From positions 1 through 64,000 of the forward strand of contig SSXW01000019.1 in the NCBI GenBank assembly GCA_009469585.1: a stretch of DNA of 64,000 nucleotides. The letters are read 5' to 3'. Under the pieces are notes generated by a model. It had not been told where the DNA came from. It was given only the letters and a program-made list of their open reading frames with translations, and made no database searches. The stretch's first letter is position 1; every line of letters starts with the position of its first letter. The DNA is from Dechloromonas sp. Dech2017. GTDB lineage: Bacteria; Pseudomonadota; Gammaproteobacteria; Burkholderiales; Rhodocyclaceae. A program made the translations under genes and the position numbers. Of this stretch, positions 38,316 through 47,119 are shown piece after piece.

Positions 38316-38329
38316 CCCAAAAACGACAT
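38292..38329 (+). repeat. Dispersed GCGGTCRAC element, copy 10 (end of the thioesterase gene)
   Basis: A perfect core GCGGTCAACCGG, then AAAAATAGCCC and AAAAACGACA. The A-tract supplies the TAG stop of the thioesterase gene, as in copy 4. Confidence 0.8.
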
Positions 38330-38346
38330 ACGGACGGAGACAAACC

Positions 38347-39519
38347 ATGAACATTCCCAGCCTCGACTTCGCCCTCGGCGAAGACATCAACCTGCTGCGC
38401 GACGCCGTCAAGGCCTTCGCCGACGCCGAGATCGCGCCGCGCGCCGCCGAGATCGACCGCGTCAATGAATTCCCGGCCGACCTGTGGCGCAAATTCGGCG
38501 ACATGGGCCTGCTCGGCATGACGGCCGGCGAGGAATACGGCGGCACCAACCTCGGCTACCTGGCGCACATCGTTGCGCTGGAAGAAATCTCGCGTGCCTC
38601 GGCCTCGGTTGGCCTGTCCTACGGCGCCCACTCGAATTTGTGCGTCAACCAGATCCGCCGCAACGGCAGCGAGGCGCAGCGCCAGAAATACCTGCCCAAG
38701 CTGATTTCCGGCGAGCACGTCGGCGCTCTGGCCATGTCCGAGCCGAACGCCGGCTCCGACGTCGTGTCGATGAAACTGAAGGCCGAGAAGAAGGGCGACC
38801 GCTACGTGTTGAACGGTGCCAAGATGTGGATCACCAACGGCGGCGACGCCGACACCCTGGTGGTTTACGCCAAGACCGACCTCGAGGCCGGCGCCAAGGG
38901 GATGACCGCCTTCATCGTCGAAAAGGGCATGAACGGCTTTTCCCACGGCACCCACCTCGACAAATTGGGCATGCGCGGCTCGAACACCTTCCCGCTGTTC
39001 TTCGACGATTGCGAAGTGCCCGAGGAAAACGTGCTCGGCGGTGTCGGCAACGGCACCAGGGTGCTGATGTCCGGCCTCGATTACGAGCGCGCCGTGCTCT
39101 GCGGTGGCCCACTCGGCATCATGGCCGCCTGCATGGACGTCGTCGTGCCTTACCTGCACGAGCGCAAGCAGTTCGGCCAGCCGATCGGCGATTTCCAGCT
39201 GATGCAGGGCAAGGTCGCCGACATGTACTCGACCTGGCAGGCCACCCGCGCCTACGTTTATGCCGTCGGCCGCGCCTGCGACGCCGCCGACCACGCCCGC
39301 ACGCTGCGCAAGGACGCCGCCGGCGCCATCCTCTACTCCGCCGAAAAGGCGACCTGGATGGCCGGCGAGGCGATCCAGACGCTGGGCGGCGTCGGCTACA
39401 CCAACGAGTACCCGACCGGCCGCCTGTGGCGCGACGCCAAGCTCTACGAAATCGGCGCCGGCACCAGCGAAATCCGCCGCATGCTGATCGGTCGCGAGCT
39501 GATGGCCGAGACCCGGTAA
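38347..39519 (+). CDS. liuA: Isovaleryl-CoA dehydrogenase
   Basis: This enzyme oxidises isovaleryl-CoA to 3-methylcrotonyl-CoA in leucine breakdown, passing electrons to ETF. The 390-residue protein has the ACAD signatures ([18 protein letters not shown] and [10 protein letters not shown] for FAD). The catalytic base is E247 in [16 protein letters not shown], the helix-G position characteristic of isovaleryl-CoA dehydrogenases rather than other ACADs. A good ribosome site (GGAGACAAACC) precedes the ATG. Confidence 0.95.
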   Translation: MNIPSLDFALGEDINLLRDAVKAFADAEIAPRAAEIDRVNEFPADLWRKFGDMGLLGMTAGEEYGGTNLGYLAHIVALEEISRASASVGLSYGAHSNLCVNQIRRNGSEAQRQKYLPKLISGEHVGALAMSEPNAGSDVVSMKLKAEKKGDRYVLNGAKMWITNGGDADTLVVYAKTDLEAGAKGMTAFIVEKGMNGFSHGTHLDKLGMRGSNTFPLFFDDCEVPEENVLGGVGNGTRVLMSGLDYERAVLCGGPLGIMAACMDVVVPYLHERKQFGQPIGDFQLMQGKVADMYSTWQATRAYVYAVGRACDAADHARTLRKDAAGAILYSAEKATWMAGEAIQTLGGVGYTNEYPTGRLWRDAKLYEIGAGTSEIRRMLIGRELMAETR

Positions 39520-39579
39520 GCCCTCCCGGGGCTGCGGGTAGAATGGCCGGATCATTCACCCGCCGCCAAGAACATCATC

Positions 39580-40725
39580 ATGATCACGCTCCGTACCCTC
39601 ACCGCCGCCGACACCGCCGAACTGGAACAGGTTCGCCAGTATTTCCGCAATTACGCGGCCTGGCTGGGCGTCGACCTGTCGTACCAGAATTTCGACCAGG
39701 AAATGGCCTCGCTGCCTGGTGCCTACGCGGCACCACAGGGTCGGCTGTTCTTCGCCGAAGTCGATGGCCAACCGGCCGGTTGCGTCGGTGTTCGACCACT
39801 GCCCGACAGCGATGGTCTTTGTGAAATGAAGCGTCTCTACGTCGCCCCGGAAGCACGCGGTCGGGGTGTTGGCGCCACACTGGCGATGGCCGCCATCAAG
39901 GCCGCCAAGGAAATCGGCTACAAGAAGCTGATGCTCGACACCCTGCCGAACATGCGCATGGCGGTGAAGCTTTACCGTGAACTCGGCTTTACCGAGGCAC
40001 CGGCCTATTACCAGACGCCGATCGAAGGCACGATGTTCCTCACGCTTGATCTTGAAAACTGGTCGGAAGAGGAAGTGCGCAGCGAAAACCTCTCGCACCT
40101 CTTCGACTTCAACCGCGCCTGGGCACGCAAGATGCAGGAGGTCGATGCCGATTACTTCAACCGCCTGGCCAAGCTGCAAAACCCTGAATTGCTGTGGATC
40201 GGCTGCTCCGACTCACGCGTGCCAGCCAATGAGATCGTCGGCCTGCTGCCCGGTGAAGTCTTCGTGCACCGCAACGTCGCCAACCTCGTTCTGCACACCG
40301 ACCTCAACTGCCTGTCGGTGATCCAGTACGCCGTCGATGTACTTAAGGTGAAACACATCATGGTCGTCGGCCACTACGGCTGCGGCGGTGTGCTTGCAGC
40401 GCTGAACAAGGCGCGCGTCGGAATCGTCGATTTCTGGCTGGACAACGTCCAGCAGGTACATAACAAGCACATCGCGCTGGTCGAAGCCCTGCCGGCCGAC
40501 AAGCGCCATGACCGGCTCTGCGAACTGAACGTTCTCGAGCAGGTCGGCAGCCTGTGCCACACGCCGGTCGTCAAGGACGCCTGGGCGCGCGGCCAGGATC
40601 TGACCATCCACGGCTGGATCTACGGCCTCAAGGACGGCCTGATGCACGACCTCGGCATTACCGTCGACTGCCCCGAAGACCTCAGTTCGCGCTACGACGC
40701 GGCGTTGAAGGCACTGGACGCTTAA
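39580..40725 (+). CDS. Fusion of GNAT acetyltransferase and beta-carbonic anhydrase
   Basis: One 381-residue frame encodes two domains. Residues 1-158 are a GNAT acetyltransferase (CEMKRLYVAPEARGRGVGATL acetyl-CoA loop, AVKLYRELGFTEA). Residues 172-381 are a beta-carbonic anhydrase of the Can type, with zinc ligands C209, D211, H265 and C268 (WIGCSDSRVP, VVGHYGCGG) and R213. There is no stop or frameshift between them. The anhydrase sits among genes of the leucine pathway, whose biotin carboxylase consumes bicarbonate, so local bicarbonate supply is a sensible inference. The substrate of the GNAT part is unknown. Confidence 0.92.
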   Translation: MITLRTLTAADTAELEQVRQYFRNYAAWLGVDLSYQNFDQEMASLPGAYAAPQGRLFFAEVDGQPAGCVGVRPLPDSDGLCEMKRLYVAPEARGRGVGATLAMAAIKAAKEIGYKKLMLDTLPNMRMAVKLYRELGFTEAPAYYQTPIEGTMFLTLDLENWSEEEVRSENLSHLFDFNRAWARKMQEVDADYFNRLAKLQNPELLWIGCSDSRVPANEIVGLLPGEVFVHRNVANLVLHTDLNCLSVIQYAVDVLKVKHIMVVGHYGCGGVLAALNKARVGIVDFWLDNVQQVHNKHIALVEALPADKRHDRLCELNVLEQVGSLCHTPVVKDAWARGQDLTIHGWIYGLKDGLMHDLGITVDCPEDLSSRYDAALKALDA

Positions 40726-40767
40726 CCATCACCTGAATATCAACAACAAACGCAAGGAGAAATCAGC

Positions 40768-41958
40768 ATGTCCGACCCAATCGTCATCGTTTCCGCCGCC
40801 CGCACCCCGATGGGCAGCTTCCAGGGCGGCCTGGCCGGCCTCAGCGCGCCGCAGCTCGGCGCCGTCGCCCTGCGCGCCGCCGTCGAGCGCGCCGGCATCG
40901 ATGCCGCATTGGTCAACGAAGTGCTGTTCGGCTGCGTGCTGCCGGCCGGTCTCGGCCAGGCCCCGGTGCGCCAGGCTGCCCTGCTCGCCGGCCTGCCGCT
41001 GGCGGCCGGCTGCGCCATGATCAGCAAGGTCTGCGGCTCGGGCATGAAGGCGACCATGATCGGCCACGACGGCCTGGTCGCCGGCTCGTCGGAAATCACC
41101 GTCGTCGGCGGCATGGAGTCGATGACCAACGCCCCCTACCTGCTGCCCAAGGCGCGCGCCGGCTACCGCCTCGGCCATGGCCAGATGCTCGACCACATGT
41201 TCTTCGACGGCCTCGAGGACGCCTATTCGCCGGAGACGCGCGGCCGCCTGATGGGCACCTTCGCCGAGGACTGCGCCGGCAGCTACGGTTTCAGCCGCGA
41301 AGCGCAGGATGCCTTCGCCATCCGGTCGACGACGCGCGCCCAGGCGGCCAGCAACGACGGCAGCTTCGACTGGGAAATCGCCCCGGTTACGGTCAACAGC
41401 AAAAAAGGCGAAATTTCGATAAGCCGCGACGAAGGCCCCTTCGCCGTCAATATCGACAAGATCCCGACGCTCAAGCCGGCCTTCCGCAAGGACGGCACGG
41501 TGACCCCGGCCAATTCGTCGTCGATTTCCGACGGCGCCGCGGCGCTGGTCCTGATGCGCGCCTCGAAGGCCGCCGAACTCGGCCTGTCGCCCATCGCCAA
41601 GATCCTCGGCCACACCACCAACGCCCACACCCCGGCGCTGTTCCCGACCGCCCCGGTCGGCGCCATGCAGAAAATGCTGGCCAAGGCCGGCTGGTCGGTG
41701 GGCGACGTCGACCTGTGGGAAATCAACGAAGCCTTCGCCGTCGTCACCATGGCCGCCATCCATGACCTCAAGCTCGACCCGGCGAAAGTGAACATCCACG
41801 GCGGCGCCTGCGCGCTCGGCCACCCGATCGGCGCTTCCGGCGCGCGCATCCTGGTCACGCTGCTCGGCGCGCTGAAGAAGACCGGCGGCCAGCGCGGCAT
41901 CGCCAGCCTGTGCATCGGCGGCGGCGAAGCCACCGCACTCGCCGTCGAAATGCTTTGA
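40768..41958 (+). CDS. Acetyl-CoA C-acetyltransferase (thiolase)
   Basis: This thiolase cleaves or condenses acetoacetyl-CoA. The 396-residue protein has the nucleophile C89 in MISKVCGSGMKA, the NEAFAV motif, GACALGHPIGASGARI with the catalytic His and SLCIGGGEATA with the second Cys. HMG-CoA lyase of the same cluster yields acetoacetate, so it probably finishes leucine degradation, but it could also feed PHB synthesis. TVNSKKGEISISRDE is encoded by an element copy in a loop where relatives vary. Confidence 0.93.
   Translation: MSDPIVIVSAARTPMGSFQGGLAGLSAPQLGAVALRAAVERAGIDAALVNEVLFGCVLPAGLGQAPVRQAALLAGLPLAAGCAMISKVCGSGMKATMIGHDGLVAGSSEITVVGGMESMTNAPYLLPKARAGYRLGHGQMLDHMFFDGLEDAYSPETRGRLMGTFAEDCAGSYGFSREAQDAFAIRSTTRAQAASNDGSFDWEIAPVTVNSKKGEISISRDEGPFAVNIDKIPTLKPAFRKDGTVTPANSSSISDGAAALVLMRASKAAELGLSPIAKILGHTTNAHTPALFPTAPVGAMQKMLAKAGWSVGDVDLWEINEAFAVVTMAAIHDLKLDPAKVNIHGGACALGHPIGASGARILVTLLGALKKTGGQRGIASLCIGGGEATALAVEML
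41387..41421 (+). repeat. Dispersed GCGGTCRAC element, copy 11 (inside the thiolase gene)
   Basis: TTACGGTCAACAGC, AAAAAAGGCG, AAATTTCGATA. It is sense for the gene, with codon usage (AAA AAA, ATT TCG ATA) unlike the GC-rich surroundings. Confidence 0.6.
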
Positions 41959-41960
41959 GA

Positions 41961-42061
41961 GGATTCAGGATCAAGGATCAAGGATCAAGGATCAAGGATC
42001 AAGGATCAAGCATTGGAAAACCCTCTCGCCTCTCGATCCTGGATCCTGGATCCTCGATCCT
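41961..42061. repeat. Tandem GGATCAA heptamers facing GATCCTG repeats
   Basis: After GGATTCA come six exact copies of GGATCAA (41968-42009). After a 24-base spacer follow four GATCCT-type units (42034-42061). The two halves are complementary (GGATC with GATCC), so the RNA or a DNA cruciform could form a long repeating hairpin. It lies between the thiolase and the EamA gene and contains about ten GATC sites in 100 bases. Confidence 0.85.
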
Positions 42062-42073
42062 AACCCCCCCCAA

Positions 42074-42976
42074 ATGCGTTCCCTGACCTACGCCAAGCTG
42101 GTTGCCGCCATGTTCATGTGGGGCGGCACCTGGATTGCCGGCCGCATCATCGCCCAGGAGCTGACCGCGCCGCTCGCCGTCGCCGCCTTGCGTTTCGTGC
42201 TGTCCGGCGCCCTGGTCGCCGGCGCCATGCTGCTGGCCGATGGCGAGTTGCCGCTGCCGCAAAGCGGGCATGACTGGGGGCTGGTCTGGGCCCTCGGCTT
42301 TTTCGGCATCTTCCTTTACGGACTGTGCTTCTTCTTCGGCCTGCAGCGCATCTCGGCCGGCCGGGGGGCACTGGTCGTCGCCCTCAATCCGGTGGTCATC
42401 GTCATCCTGGCCTGGCTGAGCGGCAAGGAGGCGATGACGCCGCGCAAGGCGATCGGCAGCCTGATCGCCTTCACCGGCTGCCTGACGGTCATCGGCAGCG
42501 GCGACCCGCTGGCCCTGCTGCGCGGCGAGGTCGGCCTGGGCGAATGGCTGATCCTCGGCTGCGTCGCCAGCTGGGCGGCGTACACGCTGATCGGCTGGCA
42601 GGCGACGCAGCGTTTTTCGGCGCTGGCCACCACCTTGTACGCCAGCCTCAGCGGCGCCCTGCTGCTCGGCCTGGCCGCCCTGCTCCAGGGCGACATCCAC
42701 CCTGGCGACTGGTCGTGGCGGGTGTGGGCGAGCATGGGTTTTCTCGCCCTGTTCGGCACCGCCATCGCCTACACCTGGTTCACCGCCGCCGTGCATCAAC
42801 TGGGCGCCGGCCAGGCCGCCATTTTCATCAATCTCGTGCCGGTCTTCGCCGTGCTACAGGCCGCCGTGCTGCTCGACGAACACCTGCGCCCGGCCGTGCT
42901 GGCCGGCGGCCTCTTGGTCATCGCCGGCGTCTGGCTAACGACACAACACAAGAAAACACAGGAGAAAACAGCATGA
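42074..42976 (+). CDS. EamA/DMT-family inner-membrane transporter
   Basis: The 300-residue protein has ten hydrophobic segments in two EamA halves, with the opening [21 protein letters not shown] and the second-half motif [34 protein letters not shown] (family pattern, spans several helices). DMT exporters move amino acids or small metabolites; the substrate is unknown. It ends in the ATGA overlap with the acyl-CoA dehydrogenase gene. Confidence 0.88.
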   Translation: MRSLTYAKLVAAMFMWGGTWIAGRIIAQELTAPLAVAALRFVLSGALVAGAMLLADGELPLPQSGHDWGLVWALGFFGIFLYGLCFFFGLQRISAGRGALVVALNPVVIVILAWLSGKEAMTPRKAIGSLIAFTGCLTVIGSGDPLALLRGEVGLGEWLILGCVASWAAYTLIGWQATQRFSALATTLYASLSGALLLGLAALLQGDIHPGDWSWRVWASMGFLALFGTAIAYTWFTAAVHQLGAGQAAIFINLVPVFAVLQAAVLLDEHLRPAVLAGGLLVIAGVWLTTQHKKTQEKTA

Positions 42977-44109
42977 TCCTCACCCAAGAACAGGAAATGA
43001 TCCGCGACACCATGCGCGCCTTCGCCCAGGAGCGCCTCGCCCCCTTCGCCGCCGACTGGGACCGCGACCACACCTTCCCGGCCGCGGCGCTCAAGGAACT
43101 CGGCGAACTCGGCGCGCTCGGCATGGTCGTGCCCGAGGAATGGGACGGCGCCGGCATGGACTACATGTCGCTGGTGCTGACCCTGGAAGAAATCGCCGCC
43201 GGCGACGGCGCCACCTCGACCATCGTCTCGGTGCAGAACTCGCTGGCCTGCGGCATCACCATGAAATACGGCAGCGATGCCCAGAAGGAAGAATGGCTGA
43301 AGCCGCTGGCCCGTGGCGACAAGCTCGGCTGCTTCTGCCTGACCGAGCCGCATACCGGTTCCGACGCCGCCGCCATCACCACCCGCGCCGACCGTGATGG
43401 CGATTTCTTCGTGCTCAACGGCGTCAAGCAGTTCATCACCACCGGCCAGCATGCCGCCGTCGCCATCGTCTTCGCCGTCACCGACAAGGCGGCCGGCAAG
43501 AAGGGCATTTCCTGCTTCCTGGTGCCCTGCGCCACGCCCGGCTTCATCGTCGGCCGCACCGAGGAAAAGCTCGGCCAGCACGCCTCCGACACCGTGCAGA
43601 TCATCCTCGACAACTGTCGCGTGCCGGCCAGCGCCCTGCTCGGCCAGGAGGGCGAAGGTTACCGCATCGCGCTGTCCAACCTCGAGGCCGGGCGCATCGG
43701 CATCGCCGCCCAGTCGGTCGGCATGGCGCGCGCCGCCTTCGAGGCCGCCGTGCGTTACGCCAGGGAGCGCGTCACCTTCGGCCAGCCGATCATCGAGCAC
43801 CAGGCGGTCAATTTCCGCCTGGCCGACATGGCCACCCAGCTCGACGCCGCCCGCCTCATGGTATGGCGCGCCGCGACGCTCAAGGACGCCGGCAAGCCCT
43901 GCCTGAAGGAAGCGTCGATGGCCAAGATGTTCGCTTCCGAAGCGGCCGAGAAGATCGCTTCCGACGCCATCCAGATCCACGGCGGCGTCGGCTACACGCG
44001 CGATTTCCCGGTCGAGCGCATCTACCGCGACGTGCGCATCTGCCAGATCTACGAAGGCGCCAACGACATCCAGCGCCTGGTCATCGGGCGCAGCATCGCC
44101 GCCGAATAG
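42973..44109 (+). CDS. Acyl-CoA dehydrogenase (short-chain type)
   Basis: This 378-residue flavoenzyme is a second ACAD in the cluster. Signatures are [20 protein letters not shown] and [16 protein letters not shown] (FAD region), [20 protein letters not shown], and the catalytic base E361 in [11 protein letters not shown]. That is the position used by short-chain and branched-chain ACADs, different from the isovaleryl enzyme. It may act on butyryl- or 2-methyl-branched acyl-CoA. The chosen ATG overlaps the transporter stop. Confidence 0.92.
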   Translation: MILTQEQEMIRDTMRAFAQERLAPFAADWDRDHTFPAAALKELGELGALGMVVPEEWDGAGMDYMSLVLTLEEIAAGDGATSTIVSVQNSLACGITMKYGSDAQKEEWLKPLARGDKLGCFCLTEPHTGSDAAAITTRADRDGDFFVLNGVKQFITTGQHAAVAIVFAVTDKAAGKKGISCFLVPCATPGFIVGRTEEKLGQHASDTVQIILDNCRVPASALLGQEGEGYRIALSNLEAGRIGIAAQSVGMARAAFEAAVRYARERVTFGQPIIEHQAVNFRLADMATQLDAARLMVWRAATLKDAGKPCLKEASMAKMFASEAAEKIASDAIQIHGGVGYTRDFPVERIYRDVRICQIYEGANDIQRLVIGRSIAAE

Positions 44110-44114
44110 GCCGT

Positions 44115-44153
44115 GCTGCGGTCAACCGGAAATTTGACGCAAAAATGAAATCC
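44115..44153 (+). repeat. Dispersed GCGGTCRAC element, copy 12 (intergenic)
   Basis: A perfect core GCGGTCAACCGG, then AAATTTGACGC and AAAAATGAAATCCC. It fills most of the short gap between the acyl-CoA dehydrogenase and the DsbA-like gene. Confidence 0.8.
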
Positions 44154-44167
44154 CGCCGGAGGCAAAC

Positions 44168-44785
44168 ATGAGTGAACCAACCGTAGCCAGCATCGATTTC
44201 TACTTCGACTTCTCCAGCCCCTACAGCTACCTGCTCAGCGAGCAGATCGACCAACTGGCCGCCCGCTACGGGCGCAAGGTGCGCTGGCACCCGGTGCTGC
44301 TCGGCATCATCTTCAAGGCCACCGGCAGCGCGCCGCTGACCCAGCAATATCCGGCCAAGGCAGCTTATTCGCTGCACGATTTCGCCCGCTCGGCGCGCTT
44401 CATGGGCATTCCCTACCGCCACCCGGACATTTTCCCGCTCGCCACGCAGACCGCCGCCCGCGCCTACTACTGGCTGCACGGCGAAGATTGCGCGCTGGCC
44501 CGGCGCTTCGCCCATGCCGTGTTCCGCGCCCTCTACGTCGACAACCGCGACATCTCGCAGGCCGATACGGTGCTCGACATCGCCGCCGGCCTCGGCGTGG
44601 ACCGCGACCGCCTGGCCGCCGCCGTGCAAAGCCCGGAAATCAAGGAGCGCCTGAAGCAGGAAGTGGACGCCGCCCTCCCCCTCGGCATGTTCGGCGCGCC
44701 CTACGTCGTCATCGACGGCGAAGCCTTCTTCGGCGCCGACCGCCTGCCGCAGATCGAACGCTGGCTGGCCGGCGGCGGATTTTGA
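44168..44785 (+). CDS. DsbA-fold isomerase (2-hydroxychromene-2-carboxylate isomerase family)
   Basis: The 205-residue protein belongs to the kappa-GST/HCCA isomerase family: IDFYFDFSSPYSYLLSEQID at the start, WHPVLLGIIFKATG, and the C-terminal LPLGMFGAPYVVIDGEAFFGADRLPQIERWL (DsbA cis-Pro region in GAPYVV). Members isomerise aromatic-degradation intermediates with glutathione, but many have unknown substrates. The place in an acyl-CoA cluster does not define it. Confidence 0.85.
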   Translation: MSEPTVASIDFYFDFSSPYSYLLSEQIDQLAARYGRKVRWHPVLLGIIFKATGSAPLTQQYPAKAAYSLHDFARSARFMGIPYRHPDIFPLATQTAARAYYWLHGEDCALARRFAHAVFRALYVDNRDISQADTVLDIAAGLGVDRDRLAAAVQSPEIKERLKQEVDAALPLGMFGAPYVVIDGEAFFGADRLPQIERWLAGGGF

Positions 44786-44793
44786 GGCAAGCC

Positions 44794-45393
44794 ATGCAAC
44801 GCATCTGCGTCTTCTGCGGCTCGAACGCCGGCCACGACCCGATTTACCGCCGCGCAGCCGAGAAGCTCGGCCGCCTGCTCGCCGCCCGCGGCATCGAGCT
44901 GGTCTACGGCGCCGGCAACGTCGGGCTGATGGGCGCCGTCGCCGATGCCTGCCTGGCGGCCGGCGGCACGGTCATCGGCATCATCCCCGAGGCCCTGGTC
45001 GGCAAGGAAGTGGCCGGCCGGCATGTCGACCACCGGGCGCTGTCGCGGCTCGAAGTGGTCGATTCGATGCACACCCGCAAGGCGCGCATGGCCGAGCTGT
45101 CCGACGGCTTCGTCGCCCTGCCCGGCGGCTTCGGCACCTTCGAGGAATTCTGCGAAATCCTGACCTGGGGCCAGCTCGGGTTTCACGTGAAACCGATGGG
45201 CCTGCTCAACGTGAACGGCTTCTACGACCCGCTGCTCGCCATGTTCGACCGGGCCGTCGCCGACGGCTTCCTGCGCGAGCAAAACCGGGCCATGGCGCTG
45301 GCCGGCAGCGACATCGAGGCACTGCTGGCGCAGATGGCCGCCTACCGGCCGGAGCCGGTCAGCAAATGGCTGAAAGAGGAGAAGCAGTTGTGA
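44794..45393 (+). CDS. LOG-family nucleoside 5'-monophosphate phosphoribohydrolase
   Basis: The 199-residue protein has the LOG/TIGR00730 Rossmann fold with the signature LPGGFGTFEEF and the MHTRKARMAE region. LOG enzymes split cytokinin or purine nucleotides into base and ribose 5-phosphate; in bacteria they are often nucleotide-salvage enzymes. It begins nine bases after the DsbA-like gene. Its link to acyl-CoA metabolism is unclear. Confidence 0.9.
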   Translation: MQRICVFCGSNAGHDPIYRRAAEKLGRLLAARGIELVYGAGNVGLMGAVADACLAAGGTVIGIIPEALVGKEVAGRHVDHRALSRLEVVDSMHTRKARMAELSDGFVALPGGFGTFEEFCEILTWGQLGFHVKPMGLLNVNGFYDPLLAMFDRAVADGFLREQNRAMALAGSDIEALLAQMAAYRPEPVSKWLKEEKQL

Positions 45394-45410
45394 GGATTGA
45401 TGAGGATCGA

Positions 45411-45461
45411 GTTGCCTAGGAGCTTGAGCTGTTAGCAAAACCACGCTAGCTCCCAGGCAAC
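45411..45461. repeat. Intergenic inverted repeat before mccB
   Basis: GTTGCCTAGGAGCT (45411-45424) and AGCTCCCAGGCAAC (45448-45461) are inverted copies, differing at one internal position, with a 23-base loop. No T-run follows. It lies in the gap between the LOG gene and mccB and may be a transcript-processing or attenuation hairpin. Confidence 0.6.
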
Positions 45462-45490
45462 CAGGCAACTAATAACTAAACGGAAGAGAC

Positions 45491-47110
45491 ATGACCATCC
45501 TGAAAACCCAGCTCAACCCGCGCTCGGCCGATTTCCAGGCCAATGCGGCGGCCATGCGGACGGTGGTCGCCGACCTTCATGAAAAGGTCGAGCGGATCGC
45601 CCTTGGCGGCCCGGAGGCGGCGCGCCAGAAGCACCTGGCGCGCGGCAAGCTGTTGCCGCGCGAACGGGTGAACACCCTGCTCGACCCCGGCACGCCCTTC
45701 CTCGAGATCGGCCAGTTCGCCGCCTATGGCATGTACGGCGGCGCCGACCCCTACGAGGTGCCGGCCGCCTCGGTGATCGCCGGCATCGGCCGCGTCGAGG
45801 GCGTCGAGTGCATGGTGGTGGCCAACGACGCGACGGTGAAGGGCGGCACCTATTACCCGCTGACCGTCAAGAAACACCTGCGGGCCCAGGAAATCGCCCT
45901 GGAAAACCGCCTGCCCTGCGTCTACCTGGTGGATTCCGGCGGCGCCTTCCTGCCCATGCAGGACGAGGTCTTCCCCGACAAGGAGCATTTCGGCCGCATC
46001 TTCTTCAACCAGGCCAACCTGTCGGCGCAAGGCGTCCCGCAGATCGCCGCCGTGCTCGGCTCGTGCACGGCCGGCGGCGCCTACGTGCCGGCCATGTGCG
46101 ACGAATCGATCATCGTCCGCAACCAGGGCACCATCTTTCTCGGCGGCCCGCCGCTGGTCAAGGCGGCGACCGGCGAAGTGGTCAGCGCCGAGGACCTCGG
46201 CGGCGCCGATGTGCATACCCGCCTGTCCGGCGTCGCCGACCATCTGGCCGAGAACGACGCGCACGCGCTGGCCATCGCCCGCCGCATCGTGCGCGACCTG
46301 AACTGGAAAAAGAGTCCGCCGGTGACGCTGACCGCCCCGGTCGAGCCGCGTTACGCCGCCGACGAGTTGTACGGCGTCATCCCGACCGATGCCAAGAAGC
46401 CCTTCGACGTGCGCGAGATCATCGCCCGCCTGGTCGACGGCTCGGAATTCGACGAGTTCAAGGCCCGCTATGGCACCACGCTGGTCTGCGGCTTCGCCCG
46501 CCTGTGGGGCTACCCGGTCGGCATCGTCGCCAACAACGGCATCCTGTTCAGCGAATCGGCCCAGAAAGGAGCCCACTTCATCGAACTGTGCGCCCAGCGC
46601 GGCATCCCGCTCGTCTTCCTGCAGAACATCACCGGCTTCATGGTCGGCAAGAAATATGAAAACGGCGGCATCGCCCGCGACGGCGCCAAGATGGTGACGG
46701 CAGTGGCCACCGCCAAGGTGCCGAAATTCACCGTCGTCATCGGCGGCAGCTTCGGCGCCGGCAACTACGGCATGTGCGGCCGCGCCTACTCGCCGCGCCT
46801 GATGTGGATGTGGCCGAACGCCCGCATCTCGGTGATGGGCGGCGAACAGGCGGCCGGCGTGCTGTCCACCGTCAAGCGCGAAGGCATCGAGGCTTCCGGA
46901 AAGACCTGGTCGGCTGAGGAGGAAGCGGCGTTCAAAGCGCCGATCCGCGAGCAGTACGAGACCCAGGGCCACCCCTACTACGCCTCGGCCAGGCTGTGGG
47001 ACGACGGCATCATCGACCCGGCGGACACCCGGCGGGTGGTCGGGCTGGGCTTGTCGGCGGCGATGAATGCGCCAGCGGAAGACACCAAGTTCGGCATTTT
47101 CCGGATGTAA
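45491..47110 (+). CDS. liuB: Methylcrotonyl-CoA carboxylase, carboxyltransferase (beta) subunit
   Basis: This subunit moves the carboxyl group from biotin to 3-methylcrotonyl-CoA, giving 3-methylglutaconyl-CoA in leucine degradation. The 539-residue protein has the crotonase-like carboxyltransferase halves: [45 protein letters not shown] and [21 protein letters not shown]. It ends [10 protein letters not shown]. The last 33 bases are repeated beyond the following gene, which marks an insertion at this gene end. The partner biotin subunit is four genes downstream. Confidence 0.96.
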   Translation: MTILKTQLNPRSADFQANAAAMRTVVADLHEKVERIALGGPEAARQKHLARGKLLPRERVNTLLDPGTPFLEIGQFAAYGMYGGADPYEVPAASVIAGIGRVEGVECMVVANDATVKGGTYYPLTVKKHLRAQEIALENRLPCVYLVDSGGAFLPMQDEVFPDKEHFGRIFFNQANLSAQGVPQIAAVLGSCTAGGAYVPAMCDESIIVRNQGTIFLGGPPLVKAATGEVVSAEDLGGADVHTRLSGVADHLAENDAHALAIARRIVRDLNWKKSPPVTLTAPVEPRYAADELYGVIPTDAKKPFDVREIIARLVDGSEFDEFKARYGTTLVCGFARLWGYPVGIVANNGILFSESAQKGAHFIELCAQRGIPLVFLQNITGFMVGKKYENGGIARDGAKMVTAVATAKVPKFTVVIGGSFGAGNYGMCGRAYSPRLMWMWPNARISVMGGEQAAGVLSTVKREGIEASGKTWSAEEEAAFKAPIREQYETQGHPYYASARLWDDGIIDPADTRRVVGLGLSAAMNAPAEDTKFGIFRM

Positions 47111-47112
47111 GG
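47078..47112 (+). repeat. 35-base direct repeat, left copy (3' end of liuB)
   Basis: The sequence encoding [10 protein letters not shown]-stop plus GG is repeated at 48565-48599 with one mismatch (T for C in the isoleucine codon's neighbourhood). The pair flanks the ApeA-like gene precisely. Confidence 0.9.
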
Positions 47113-47119
47113 AGCAGCA

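Noticed and set aside
41961-42061. CRISPR-like array
   Set aside because: The repeats are contiguous 7-base units without spacers and there are no cas genes; this is a simple tandem repeat.
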